Positions 24,433 to 37,494 of a stretch of 64,000 bases of DNA are shown here, piece by piece (positions within the stretch are counted from its first letter, which is position 1; the number at the start of each line of letters is the position of its first letter). This DNA comes from Crocodylus rhombifer. Taxonomy: Eukaryota; Chordata; Crocodylia; Crocodylidae. Location: assembly GCA_038503035.1 (NCBI GenBank), contig JAVSML010020382.1, positions 124,449 to 188,448 of the forward strand, in the 5' to 3' direction. A program made the translations under genes and the position numbers. Under the pieces are notes generated by a model. The model was not told where the DNA came from. It did not search any database and saw only the letters and a list, made by a program, of their open reading frames with translations.

Positions 24433-27400
24433 GGGGGCAACTGAAACACAGGCTCACAGAACAGATTGGGGTTGCCTCTGGACATGCATCTTGCCTCTGG
24501 GCCAGTATGTGACAATGATCCACTCCAGTGATGGAGCAGACAGTGAAAAGATTTAGCCTGGTAAGCAATGAAAAGGATTTTAATGGGGGAAATGCCATAC
24601 CAACACCCTCCATGATTCCATGATTCATTTCTTCTGCTTTTTCAATAATAATAATAATAATAATAGACCTTTCTAGTGGATCTTACCCTGGAGGATCTCA
24701 TAATACCTAATGAATTAAGCCTCACAGCACATTGGGGAGGCAGGTACTTACCGATTATCATGCCCATTTTACAGATAGAGAAACTAAGGCAGAGAAGGAT
24801 TAAAGGGTTGGGATTCAGAGGTGGTAAGCATTACCAGATCCTGTTGCCATGGTTAAGAAGCTCTGGAGCAAAATTGTAGCACTTACTTCTCCAAAATGCC
24901 AGTCCTGTACTTCAAACACAAGATCATCTTTTTGTAACATTAATTTCCTCAGCCATTTCTTTCAATCCAACACACCTATGAAGCAGGTTGCCAATCCTGC
25001 ACCCATTTTAGAGGGGAGGAAAGCAACATGCAAAAGAGCAGAAGGCCCAAGATTCACTGAAATCAATAGAAACTGCTTACTCACCATCACACCAAAAGTG
25101 AATTGCAAAGCTAAGTTGTGGCTGCTCTGATCACTGGTATCCCTTGGCTTATTTCCCTTATTAACTAAAGTAACCAAACTGAACAGCACAGTTGTTATTC
25201 CTATCAAACTGTGCTTCAAACAGGAGTTACTGCCTGGTAATTATTAATAAAGTTTATGCTAAGAGGTCTGGGAATTTTTTCTCTCTTGTATTATTTTACA
25301 GTTCATTGAAGATATTACAGTAAAATCCAACACCATTTGTTTCCTTATTAACATGAACCTTTCTGTGGATGCTAATTCACTCCCAGTTGATTTAATAGTT
25401 CTTTCTTTTTGCAGATCACATTATTGAGCTGCCTGTCATGATGTGTTCCTGTTCTAAAGTGTTCTTTGAACCAGAAAAACTTAACTGCAGCACGATGATT
25501 CAAAACTAAAGATAAATCGAGGCTCAAATAGGTTTAAGGTGTAGTCTAAATGGCAGGAAACTTAAACACACAAATTGGAAGGGACAGAATGTTCATAAAA
25601 AACCTATGTTAAGCTACAAGTCTTACAACAAACAAGATACTGCTACATGTATTACAACATATTTCCCACTTGAAACCCTTTATTTTAATGATGTGGTATT
25701 TGATTCTGGATTTTTATTTGCTACATAGAAAGCCTCTTAAAGGATTACAAGCTTGTAATATGTAATCTCCCATTTATGGGTTTATCTTAGATTTCATTTA
25801 TGGGTTTATTTTACATTTGGGGTGCATTTAATTATAGCAAAGAGACTGATGCATTATTTGTCATAGAGAATTGAGGTGTATTTAAAACTTTGGCCCAACA
25901 TGTAATTAATACAGTCTTGTGATTATTGAAGTTGAAAGCCAATAAAAATATGTAAGATTAGTAGGAAAATCAAAGTTTGGAGAATTAATGTGAAAACTGC
26001 TAACCTCTGGCAAGTATTTTTTTTAAACTGAGATAGACTGTACAGAGTCTGGCAGACATTTAGCACCTGGCTGAAGATTTATCAGAGAATAAAAACTGGA
26101 TTCTTAAAGCTTCATTCTTATTCCTTATATTTATAAACATACTTGTTTCTTTGTACTTGCAGATGAAACATTTTTGCAGCTGACAACTTGTTTGAATACT
26201 CATTTAAAAGATCTGTGACTAGAAGGATCCATAGACCTACATAGGTGAAAACACATTTTTACACCCTATTATCTTTGGCTGCCCTTTGATTTCCTACTAA
26301 GTCCAAAAAGCTACAGCATTCTTCATATGCTTCCTACTTGCAAACAGAGATGGTTTTGATATGCTATGCATTGCTTTATTCCAGGTTAGAGGTGTGTTTC
26401 TTGGTTCCTGTCTTGCTGGTAAACAACTGCAGAGAACCAGCCATTGAAAAGAGAGAGAAATGAAAGGCAAAAGAAACTGTAAAACTATATTCTGAAAATG
26501 TAAACCCACTGAAGCTTCATTTTAAACTATGTATTTACGCAAATAATTTAATATATTATTCATCATCCATTGTAAACAGAATACTGAAGTATCATCTGCT
26601 AAGTATCTGATGGAGAATTAGGCCTGATTCTTCTGCTGGTTACACCGGTGAAGCACCTCTATAAGATACAAAGTTACTCTCAATTTTGATGAAGTAGGAG
26701 GAAAACCAGACCCCATCTTTTTTTAGTTATTCCTTCATCTTTCTGATACATCTAAACAAAGTAAATTAATAACCCTTCCAGAGGCCCAACCTAAGGGATT
26801 CTTCCATAGATGTGTATTAATGGGAATTATGTACATGAGTCAAATTGAAAATCAACCCCTGTATTTTCTTCATTTATTTAAAACATTATAAAACAGTCTC
26901 TTTCGTGTTGCAGAGTTTCCAGTAAAAGTTTAGCACATTTGCTTACAAAATATGCTGCAATCCAGAGAGAGAGAGGGACAAGGGTCAGTGGGTAATATTT
27001 GTATGTTTTTATGCTTCTGAATATACAAGTATAAATAATGGCTTTCTTCCAAGAGAAAGCAGAAGTCAGAAGGGCATGCCTCTTACCCATATGTCTTAGG
27101 ACAAGTCCTGTTTTAATGTTCACTGTTACTAAAACAATGAAAGGATTTACAATGACTTTGCAATAACATTTACTGTGTCCAAGAGAATTATAGCTCTGGT
27201 GATTATATAGAAACAAAGTGCCTAGACATTACAATCTTATAAAAAAACTCTACATCATCACTGTAATTTTCCAGTGGAAAGTGAATTATAATATATATGA
27301 AGTAATTCTTAGCTTTATATTCCCACAGATACTACAAGAGTGAAGAGTGTGAACATTTCATCAAGTTTTTTGCTAATTTCCATTGTTTCCACGATTTACA

Positions 27401-29741
27401 ACCTCCAGATTTACTATATATTCTTTACTGAGCACAAACACAAGCCCTTAATTCTGAAATCTCTCTACCTTGAGAAAGTTCAGGTCTGGGAACTGGGGCC
27501 CAACTTTTAGTAACAGTAAGTAACAGTGGGTTGAGAGACTGGCAGCATTTACATAAAAGGCAGAGTAGATTTGTACCTGATAAACTAACTAAATCAGAGA
27601 TATATAACACAAGCTTCCATAAGCAGCAGGTTTACTTTATGAGATGGCTGACATAAGACTAACATGACTAACTATCTTCCTCTGCTTATGGGTAGCATAT
27701 ATGTGGCCAATTCTATTTTAAGCATAGGCCATCTCAAGTAAATATTTGAGTAGTATATTAGTATTAATCTGTATTGTGTTGTATTTAATGGCCCACAGGC
27801 AAAATCCAGATTGGCCCCCTGGGCGCCTCCAATTGAGATGTTGTAATGCCTAAAAATTTGGTTCCCTGCCCCAGGGATATGAGTCAAAGAAATACAATTA
27901 GGCATTAAGCTACATATACAGTCATCATGGAGAGTTAGGCACCTCAGAAGAGCAATTCAAAAGACCAGATGCTGAATAGGTTTCTGTCTAGAATCACTCA
28001 ATAGAAAACATTGAGCATATGGGTTTGTCTGTACTCCTGGCTCTTTCTGGGGCTTAGCTGCTTGAGTCAGGGCTATACATTAGGCATTTCTAACCACTTG
28101 TGTTCCTGCATCTGAGTTAACATCTGCACAGGCTGTACCATGGAGTAGGTATTACAGGCCATATTCCTGTCTTTTGCTGTTCCTTGGATAACATCTTTGT
28201 TATGGCATCTAGGGATAAAAAACACCTTGAAAATCTTCCAATAGAAAAGACCAGGAATTTTTGGCAGATCATTTTTCTATCAGAAAATGCTGATTCCCCA
28301 AAATGAAACATCCAGAAGTAACATTTTGGTTTTTTGTCAAATCATCAGATGGAAATCAAAGAAGACTGCCTGAGAAGCTTCCTGCCAGATTGCCCACTTC
28401 CATGGATAATCCCAAGGCTGTTATTCTCACTGTTTTATAGTAGGGACCCTGGAAGCAGGGCTCTGTGCATCTGGGAAGCTCAGAACACCTTATCAAATTT
28501 GTTAGAAAAATCAAATGAGTTGCCATTTTTCTATATGAAATTTCTGAATTCCCATTCTACATGAAATTTGACAGTATCAAGATTTAATCTGGACACAGAA
28601 TGAAAATATTTTTTTTAATTTTTGCTTCTCTGTGGTGAGGAGATGTTGGGTTCTGACAAGCCCAGCCACTGAAATGTGAGCATAAATTAAAAGCAACTAA
28701 GGAAAACTTGAAGTTTCCAAAGGCTTGATTGCACATTGCTGCCATACTATTGATAATGATGGTTTGCAAAAATAACAAAACAGAGTCAAAGGAACACCTG
28801 AGGTACCGCAACCCTAAAATCTTTTATAAGTACATACCTTTTTGAAGATAGCCAGTTATGTCCACTACTACTTGCTTAATAAAGTGACAGTGCTACATTC
28901 TCTAAATAAACTTATATACAGTGGACAGAAAATGTAGTAGTTAAAATAATGTATCAAATGTTATAATTAAGCAAAGAAGCATATGTCTGAAACAACCATA
29001 TGTGTGACAACCTTTACCTACAAAGTTAACTTGTGATGCTCATGGCATGGAATAGAACCAATAATTTCCCATGTAATGAAAGAAGATACAGAAAGGTCTA
29101 TTTCCTTTTCCACTAGATTTCTTATTTCTATAACATATAACTACACTAAAATTGATAGTAAAACTCTGAGTTTTTTTTCAATGTCTGCAAATAGCCCAAA
29201 TGATCAAGAATTGGTGGAAGTGTATGATGCAATGAATAGATGGTGGATTTATACACACAACTCTTTCCAGATTTCTTTACTATAAAGAGCAAAAATTCTC
29301 ATCCAACTATTGGGCAACTGAGTAGATTTTGGCATGAAAGTCAAGTTTTATTCCACCCTGTGTAGCTGCCTGAAAGTCCATTCATGAATCAACTTTTGCA
29401 ACATGCCACCATCTTACCCGGAAGCATAGATCATAAAGAAATAGCAAGGAAGAGAAAGGCTCACCTATCTTTTATGGTAACAGTTTTTTAGGGACTTAAG
29501 GACGGTGGAATCAGATTTCATTTAGGTGCATGAGTCCACTTACATGCCTCAGAGGTGGAATAGAATTTAGCCGAAAGTATATATTGTGATTGTCTATTAT
29601 ATACTATCAGAATGGTTAGCCTAAAAAACTTGGACCACATATGCTCCAGTAATTACTTTAAAGCTATTTGGGAATGTTAAAATAAAAGTCCTTGCTAGGA
29701 GTCCAGTGTAGTGGCCAGATACTGATACATAAAGAGAGAAA
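24433..29741. other. Intergenic DNA with small old repeats
   Basis: No gene is recognisable. There is an (AAT)n microsatellite at about 24645-24665. An ancient MIR/L2-type segment at about 24700-24810 includes CATTTTACAGATAGAGAAAC. A palindromic GGCCTGATTCT repeat with TTACACCGGTG lies at about 26615-26720. The family seen at 20133 recurs at 27540-27680 (GCAGAGTAGATTTGTACCTG). The remaining AT-rich sequence shows nothing I can name. Confidence 0.6.
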
Positions 29742-30640
29742 ATGGCATTAAAATGTAAAAGATGTCAGCAAATGCCAAAGTACATGCCATTTCAACACTC
29801 ATCTAGAAGTGCTGCTTTGCTTTCTAGTGATTGGCCATCTACTGTGTTGCACCAAATTCAAATAGATACACTGGACCACTTTGGGGACATTTTAATGAAA
29901 TATATGCCCATTTTAACTGACAGGAAGTATTCTGTATGGATTAAGCTAACTTGTAGTAAATTATGGAAGAATTAATATTATTTTCAAGGAATGGAATTCC
30001 TGAACAAATTATAAATAGCAATGAAACTCAATTCACATCTGAAGAGTTTAAAAAATGGTATAAAATATGTCATATCAGCTCCCTGACACCATGCTGCAAA
30101 TGGATTAATGGAAGGATTTAACCATAAATTCCAACAAGTGCTCTATGCTATTGCTCAGGATAGTTTGATGTTGTTTTAGGTTATATAGTGTCAGCTGAAT
30201 TTGTGAATGCTATGTCTACATGCAGTCACTTTTCTGTGAACAGTGTAATCATATGGACACAGTTAATCCTGCACAACTGCACAGCTTTCACGGTGCCTGA
30301 AAAGGTCTTAGTGTCAGACTCCTGAAATAATTTATGGAGTCCCAGAATAATCTAATCATAGACTGTTCCTTCATCTTATCAGGTAGACATGGCACCATGC
30401 AAGTCCTGAAAACAGTATAAAAAAGCTTTGGAGTAAAAATTTTGCAGGATATTCTGCTGCAGGAACACCTACCAAAAATACCAACCCTACAGTAAAGTTA
30501 CATACAGCACTATATGGTTATACCATTGTACCTCATGTCCCTGTTTCTACTACAAGTGCCTCTAACAGAATACAGCAGGGAGATTTCGCTGATGCAGATA
30601 CACTGGAGAGTACAAACACCATTTCAGGCATTGTTGTGAT
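29742..30640 (+). pseudogene. Decayed Ty3/Gypsy-type integrase fragment
   Basis: The first 77-codon frame (29742-29975) shows an integrase-like start: a CxxC pair (CKRCQQ), then WPS and QIQIDTLDHFGDI. The last matches the position of the first catalytic aspartate in retroelement integrases. After a frame change, about 30000-30090 encodes NGIPEQII followed by ETQFTSEEFKKW, the segment around the second catalytic aspartate. That residue is not preserved, and stops and frameshifts follow. Around 30490-30600 there may be remains of the integrase C-terminal part. No LTRs were found nearby. It could be a fossil Gypsy/Mag-like element or a broken integrase-derived gene. It is not functional as it stands. 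Confidence 0.6.
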
Positions 30641-32883
30641 GTTCACAGCCCTTATTCAAAGAGAAGCCATAACGTATGTATCAAACTTAATTTCTTGCAT
30701 GGTGTGCGTTTAATGAAAAGAATAACATAACACTGGTAATCTTCTTATGTATTTAAATAGTAAAGAGAGAGCTATATCTAGTTTCTAGAGATTGGATAGT
30801 GAATCTTCCAGTGGCACTTGCTATGCTAACTCTATAAACCAACCAGCCAGATCTGTATTAAGTAGGTAACTAGGCCTCATGTATCTATAAAATTAGTACA
30901 CACCTTTATGTAGAACCCAGTGGTGCCCTTGTGGTTTCTTCATATTACTTTTGTTTTACAAAGACCAGAAGACACAACAGGCTGTTTTTTTTTTACTAAT
31001 TGTTATAAATTCCTTCGATTATTGTGGAATAATGAGACTATTGCTGAAACTTCCCCGTTTATTTTCTGTTTCAACAGCAGTGTGATTTGCACTCAGAGGA
31101 CACATCCGGATGAGCATGCACATGCAGTTTGTGGTACCTCAGTGCAGTTGTACATTGTAGTGTCCACAGACTTTGAAGTGCCTATGAACTGTGGTGCTAT
31201 TCTTGTTAAACCAGTATGATTTGTATTCCACCACTGAATTTATTTTTATTTTAAACACTATATAACACATCTATAAGCATCTACCCTGCAGTACCTGCTA
31301 TAATGTTTTGCCTTGAAGCCCACCTTTTAAAATGGAGGATGATATTTGGTTTCTGTAGCCAAACCCACTTCCTTCCATATAAACAGCATCTAGCTCACAC
31401 ATCCATTCCTTTACAAAACACTCTTAATTTGAATGTGCAGGTGTACAAAGCTGTTTTGGGTTCTCAGTTACAGCCTTTCCTTTGAAAACGTTCTGAACCC
31501 GGACCATGGTTATATCTATCTATCTATCTATCTATCATCAAAATATGTCAGTGGGAGGCAGCATACAAGTCTTCTTCAGAGCTCTTTGCATTGTTTCACG
31601 CCCTTCAGCTCATTTATTTCCTTTACATGCCCCAAACTAAAAGAACCTTCTGGTGTGCCTTGTTTTTAACCATTTGTATATTGATTTCCTCCAAGGAAAT
31701 CATCTTATCTAAGATCTTCTGTAGGTGATTTGTGGGGGAAGAAATAAAGAATCAGTATTTTGCTCCATCTGAAGTAGGTTTTATCAGAAAAGGGATGCTA
31801 TAAATCTGAGTTCTGGGTGCCTTGGGTGATTTGATATGGGTTCTGGGTACTTTGATCAATCCTTTTACAATCACTGTTGCTCTTCCTGAAGTCCACAGCC
31901 TTATTTCAGCCATCTGGTAGATGATCTCCAATCTCTTTGTATGTAATTTCGTTAGTGGAAATGGATCAGAGTCCAGGATACTATTGTCATTTCTGGTGTC
32001 TTCCATCAAGACAAGAGAACACCTTTAAAAGAAATGCACAGTTATGATATATTTACAGTATAAAGGCCTGAATCCAATTTGCTCAATAAATTAATGAGTG
32101 TAGGGACCTATTTTTAATAGGAAATGTATATTATTTTAATTTATATGTCAACAGAAATTTGTGCATATTCAAGAAGATGTTGATTAAAAGAAAATTGTAC
32201 TCTGCTAGATCTAGTCATCTTTCAGGTACTCACTATGGCACTGGAAAGAAAGGCCAACCTTTAATCTGTTCTTTTTCATCTGCTAGCCTTGTGCACATTA
32301 AAACTATAGTTTAGTAATTAGCATTTGCTACAAGCCAATTTAAGTACCACAAGGAATTAAGCACAAATACAGAATATAGATCAACCTCAATAACCACTTT
32401 TGATTATTAAAGCCTACTTTAAGCGAATGAACAGTGCCTTTTCCACTTTACTAGGACTACTTCTGTGGGTAAGGTGTATGGGATTTGGTAAACCTTGATA
32501 AGAATCTAAGCATTAAAATAGTTATCTTAACTGTATCTATTCAGTACATGAATAGATGAAATAGTGGCAGGAATGATGAAACCAACACTCAGCTGTAATG
32601 AAAACAGTGTTAGTAAGGGCTGCAGGAATAAAGTCAGTGAGACAATGGGAAAGGTAGAATTTTTAAGGCAGTGAGTGAGTATAATATTCAACAAATGATT
32701 AAAAGAAACATTTGAAATTCCAGCACAAACTAATGTAAATGCCTGCCAAAACCTTAAATATTCATAGCCTATACATAAATCTGTCAAAATGGTAATGACA
32801 TTTATTACACTATTACTCGATCTAAACAATGTCCTTTTTTGCCTGTTTTGTAGCATACCTCAAAGACAAACTAATCCACTGTA
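30641..32883. other. Intergenic DNA, one microsatellite
   Basis: A short tetranucleotide run (TATC)n lies at about 31511-31537. I recognise no gene, transposon terminus or RNA gene in the rest; the open frames are short and lack domain motifs. Confidence 0.6.
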
Positions 32884-33434
32884 CAGGCAGTCCTCGGACT
32901 TACGACACAATTGGTTCCTGAAAACCACATCATAAATTGAAACTTTGTAACTCGGAACCGATTTTCCTCATAGGAAACAATTTTATAATGGGGGATTGGT
33001 CCTTGAACCAAAGCCTGATACCCTATTTTCACCAAAAATAACCAGGAATTTTGCACTCAATCAATTATAGATGAGTAATATCACTACATTAATGTATTTA
33101 TACTGTAAATAGCAATCATATTGATTTGGAAGGACTTCTTTGAGGTGACTTTGCTGGACTTTTTGAAGGGTTCTTGGCTGGAGTCTTCTCAGGAGTCTAG
33201 GCTGCAGGTTTTTCTGGAGTCTCATCTGCTCTCTTAAAGAAAGCGTCCAAGGAAGTCTGGACAGATGTTCTCCAGGGAGATGGCCGACACAGCAAACTTG
33301 TTCACTGACGTGGCATCGCATTGGATCAAGCATTGTAGTTGAAACTGACGTCAGAAAGTTGAAACAGGGTGTCAATTTATAAACGTAAGTGCGAAACGTT
33401 GTAACTCGAAATGTTGTAAATCAAGGACTGGCAG
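32884..33434 (-). mobile_element. Tigger-like (Tc1/mariner superfamily) remnant with TA duplication
   Basis: The left end CAGGCAGTCCTCGGACTTAC and the right end (reverse complement CTGCCAGTCCTTGATTTAC) are the CAGTCCTCGACTTACGA-type termini of Tigger elements. TA dinucleotides flank both sides (32882-32883 and 33435-33436). On the minus strand about 33130-33250 encodes SLDAFFKRADETPEKPAA, a stop, then a lysine/serine/proline-rich tail. The DAFFKR motif is typical of Tigger/jerky-family C-termini. Nearly all of the transposase gene is missing, so this is an internally deleted, inactive copy. Confidence 0.8.
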
Positions 33435-34811
33435 TACTTGAACTGCACAGCTTAGTCAAAGCTGCTCTTCATTATTTAAAAATATCAGGTGAATCCATTA
33501 AAGTCAGTGATAAGACTCCTGTTGACTTCAGTGAAGCTTCTCAAGCTTCCTCATTTACCCCTTAAAATGGTTCTTTATTTCACAAGGATTTCACTAGAGA
33601 AATACTGAAATAAGCATTGCTTATTGAGAAAGACGTATTCTGTGTCTCACAGTACTTCATGAGGGTCACAGCTCTTTCTTTATGATTGAATTAACCACTT
33701 TAGGACAAATAGGAACAACAAAATTAAGTCACGCCAGAGGCATAATGTATGACACATGATTCATTTTCTTGTGCCTTACAACATTTGCAATAAACTCTTA
33801 CTTACTGACCTGACTGCTAATATCTTTCTATCACTGAATATATGTAGAGTACTTATATTCTAACGAATGTTGTTCAAGTCTATCTAAAATTCGACCACTT
33901 CCTTTAGCACTGTGACTTAGTCTTCTATAAGCAATCCCATATGTCCATGTTTCCCTTTGAAACCCTTTCTCAGAAATACTAATTTGGCTAACATGACTCT
34001 AGTTTTATGCTGGAGTAATTCCATTGATTTCAGTGATGACTCAGACCTAATAAATGTTACATTGAAAGGACCTACACTTCATCCAACTGAAACTGGTCAC
34101 TTCTATATGTTCAATTGTATCTGAGCTTGTTTTATTTTGGCAAAAGATGGACAAAACCATCCACAGGTGCCACTAAATGCTGTTACAATCAAGTTTAAAA
34201 GTGTCCAAAATAATTATAATGATATTTTTTTAAAACAAGCTTTTTCTTTTAAAGAACTTGCATCTTTCCAGAAATTACATTTTTGCCTGAAAACAGGAAA
34301 TTGTACTGGAGAATCTGAAACTATCATGAGCTGTTGTATCAAATGAGAAATCCTGATTCTGCTCTACAGGCCATTGTACATATGTGTAAGCAGTATAACA
34401 CACTCATGGTTCCTAGATCCTGACATTCAAGCAGTTTGCTAGTCTAGCATCCACAAGCTCATCCTCATCCTTTCTGATTCCAAACAGTCCAGAAAACCTA
34501 GGGGGAAATTTATTGTGTTTGTCATTTGAACCATAGTCAGCCAAGAGTCAAACTAAATATCCAGGAAGGGTAGAAATTAAGCTCTTCAAGTTTACAAGGG
34601 ATATTTTTCTCTACCCTGTCTGCCATGGTAAGTGGCTTAGGATTATATATTGTAAATAGTACAATTAAAAACATATTAATGAGTTCTGAGAAGGACTTTT
34701 TCAAGATATTCATGAGAAATTCAGTTGAGCAATTAATCTGCCTGCTTCCTGGGCTAGATGACTTTTTCTTCTCACTTCCAGATGGATATGTCCAGGGAAG
34801 GGATGGAGGCC

Positions 34812-35218
34812 TGTAATAGGCTACAGGTTTGCAACCTGGAGCAATAAGCCAGCTGGTAACAGGCTGGCTGCCTAAGGGACCTCAGCTGGCTCAGTCAATC
34901 AGTAAATGAGGGGATGTTGACTGGCTGACCTGGAAATAAAAGGGGACAGGAAGAGGAAGTGAGGGACAAGGAGATGCAGGTCTCTCCAAGGAGGAAGGGA
35001 GAATACAGGGTGAGAACTAACCTATGCTTGTGGGTGTTCATTGTAGACTGCATATATTTTCTGTTGCAGTCTGAGGTGCAGATTAACTCAGGGCATTATC
35101 ACCTGTGTTGTGAAACTCAGAGAGAGACTGTGGCTGGGACCAGATTATAGGAATAGTTCAAGGGTTCGAGGACTGATTTGAGCCTAGTGGTGCCAGGCTA
35201 GCCAGGTGGCTTGCTACA
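34812..35218 (+). mobile_element. Solo LTR, 407 bp (putative)
   Basis: The segment begins TGTAATAGGC and ends GCTACA, giving TG...CA. The flanking pentamers are AGGCC (34807-34811) and AGGAC (35219-35223), a 5-bp duplication with one mismatch. About 120 bp in there is a TATA-like GGAAATAAAAGGGG followed by purine-rich sequence, consistent with an LTR promoter read on the plus strand. There is no internal coding region and no second LTR. It could belong to a Gypsy or endogenous retroviral family; it does not match the LTRs at 51-58 kb. Confidence 0.55.
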
Positions 35219-35541
35219 AGGACGTTTTGTTCAGAAATCTCCCTGTTGAGTCCCATTTCCTACCTTGCAGAGCCAATTAAACAGAAATTGCCTAGAGTTT
35301 TAAACTGTCCACAAAGCACTGGAATTAATTTTTCATTCTATAATATAATACATTCTGTTTTCAAGTGTTCTACAAAAATACTGTAGTTTACATAAGGGGA
35401 AAAGGTGTAATTTGTGTCAAATTTAACTACTGAGATTTTCTAATTTAGCTGTAAAGCAGAACTCCCAAGTTTAGTTCTCATTAGGAGTATCTAAATGAGT
35501 TGCTTTGCTGCACAGTAGACTAATCTACTTCACAGTGAAGT

Positions 35542-35940
35542 GTCAGCATCTACACGTGCACACCATTTACTGAGCAGTAAGTTAACCTACTGCATAGTTA
35601 GCTACTACCTGTTAATTCAATGTCGAAAACTAACTGTGCAGTAGATACTAGGCATACCTGCACAAGAAGCTTAATACACAGCAGCCTAATAACACCTCCC
35701 AGTATTGCATCATAGCACAAACAGTACTAATACACTACTGTGCAATATTATTAGGCTACTATGTAGTAGCATCACTAAAAAGGTGATTGTCGGGCACTAC
35801 TGCACAGTAACTCTAGTTACTGTGCATTTAATTAGTACTTAATTAAGGAAGTACTAAATTAAATGTGCAGTACCTACTGCACATTCATGAACATGAAATG
35901 ATGCACCCACTGTGCAGTAGCGCATGTGTAGATACTGACC
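35542..35940. mobile_element. Outer MITE of a nested pair
   Basis: The left end GTCAGCATCTACACGTGCAC and the right end GCGCATGTGTAGATACTGAC are reverse complements with few mismatches. Between them is half of a MITE (TTTACTGAGCAGTAAGTTAACCTACTGC), interrupted from 35646 by a second MITE. The sequence just left, from about 35505, has the same motif style and may be yet another fragment. Confidence 0.65.
35646..35913. mobile_element. Inner MITE, copy D, inserted into the outer one
   Basis: It starts TACTAGGCATACCTGCACAA and ends GATGCACCCACTG, with the standard interior: AGCCTAATAACACC, ATATTATTAGGCTACTATG, CACTAAAAAGGTG, GTACTTAATTAAGGAAGTAC. Both sides carry GCAGTAG (about 35638-35644 and 35914-35920), a likely target duplication. 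The outer element is itself rich in this motif, so the exact ends are uncertain by a base. It must be younger than the outer copy. Confidence 0.7.
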
Positions 35941-37494
35941 AGAAGCAAATTTGCTCCCAGTCATCCCCAACACTAGGAGGCCACAGGGGATGGGGAACTC
36001 CCCCAGTACTGGTGCTACTCAACTCCTGGCTCCCCACAGAATACCTGGACAGGGTAGCTATCTGTCCTAGCCCCTCCCCCATACCAGCACTGCTCAGCTC
36101 CTGGCTTTGCATAGGAGTTGGGAGCTGAGCAGCACTGGGACTGGGACCTCTCTACTTCCCTGCACAGCTGAGGGCTGGCTGGGAACTGTCCCTTCTGGGG
36201 TACCTCCCAGCCAGGACTGGGACACATGGGAATTTCCATGAGCAACCCAGGGCTGGCCAAGAAATGTCTCTTCTAGGGCAGCTCCCAGCCAGCTCCAGGA
36301 TATTTGGGGAAATCACTGCATAGCCCGGAGCTGCCTGGGAGCTACCCCAGAAGTGGGACAGCTCTCAACCAGCCCTAAGCTGCACTGGGAAGCCCTGCTG
36401 GGCCCAGGGCTTGTCCCCATGTGCACAGGACCAGGAGAACTCTGCAGCAGCAGCTTTCTCCTTGCCCCCTGCACATGACACAATGTGTACAGGCAAGGAG
36501 ACAGCTGCTGCTGCAGACAGAAGATCTGTCCTGGCCCTGTGCACATGGGGTCCAGCTCCAGGGGTGGCACCCTGGGGGAACCTGGAGCTCCTCCCAGCTG
36601 CTGCAGGGGGGCAGAGCAGGGTAGGCTGCTCTGGTTGGGAGTAGATTTGCTTCCAACAGGGAGCATGCATAGACATGCTCCCAGGAAAAGCTTTCGCACA
36701 ATATTTTATGCACATTAAGCCTCTATAGCATTAATAGCATGTATAGATGTGCCCATTATATGGTAATTTACTTCTCTATTCTTGGATCAGAAACTTTAAT
36801 ACAACATTAATCTGGAGAAAATATGACAGGTAAAGTAAGTCAGGAGCTGAGTAGTGCCAGGATGGGGGAGCAATCTGTCCCCAGTCCTGGTGCTGCTCAG
36901 CTCCCCCTAGGCACGGGCAGGGGGCAGAAGCCAACTGGAGTATGTACTGTGCAGGCAGTGGCAGGGCTGAGAGGGGAAAGAGCTTCCCTTGTCCTCTCAG
37001 CCCTGGGGGAGGAGGGAAAATGCAAGGGTAAAGCAGTGCTGGGACCCAGGGAGAGATGCAAGGGGGTGAAGCAACACCAGGGACCAGCATTTCTTCCCCC
37101 TCATATCTCCCCTCTAATCCAAGTGCTGCTTACACCTCACATCTCCCCCAGCCTTCTGCAGTCCCAGTGTTGCTGCCTCTTCACATTTCCCCCTGAAGTC
37201 CCAGTGCTGTTTTGCCCACACCTCCCGGCACTGCTTACCCTCACACCCAGGCATGAGACATCAGTCCAAGGCAGCATCACTGGGCCAGGCTGTAATTCTG
37301 AGCTCTGAGCAGCTAGGAGCTGTCCGCCACTCCTGGATAGCTTCCCCCAGCTCCCCTGAGCCCAGGCCTGACCCCAGTGCCCCCTGCCAGCCCAGGCCTG
37401 GCCTCCCACTGGCTGCTGCAGGGAAGCAAAGAAGGGCAGGGGGGCAGAATCAGCCCTGGACTGAACTGCTCCCATTGGGAGCAAATTTGCTTCT
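35941..37494. repeat. GC-rich block bounded by a 19-bp perfect inverted repeat
   Basis: The block begins AGAAGCAAATTTGCTCCCA and ends with the exact reverse complement at 37476-37494. A one-mismatch internal copy lies near 36634-36653. The interior is far more GC-rich than its surroundings. It repeats phrases such as GCTGCTCAGCTCC and its reverse, and holds the hairpin at 36414-36550. Near 36745 a MITE-type terminus (GTATAGATGTGCCCA) appears. Many overlapping open frames exist on both strands, but none shows a domain. It is probably a composite of non-autonomous DNA transposons. Confidence 0.55.
36414..36550. repeat. Near-perfect palindrome, about 63-bp arms
   Basis: Arm 1 runs from CCCCATGTGCACAGGACCAG through CTGCAGCAGCAGCTTTCTCC to GCACAT. 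Arm 2 runs back through GGAGACAGCTGCTGCTGCAG to CCCTGTGCACATGGGG, around a spacer of about 8 bases. It includes a (CAG)n/(CTG)n-like core in each arm. A transcript would form a long hairpin. No evidence of transcription is visible. Confidence 0.8.
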
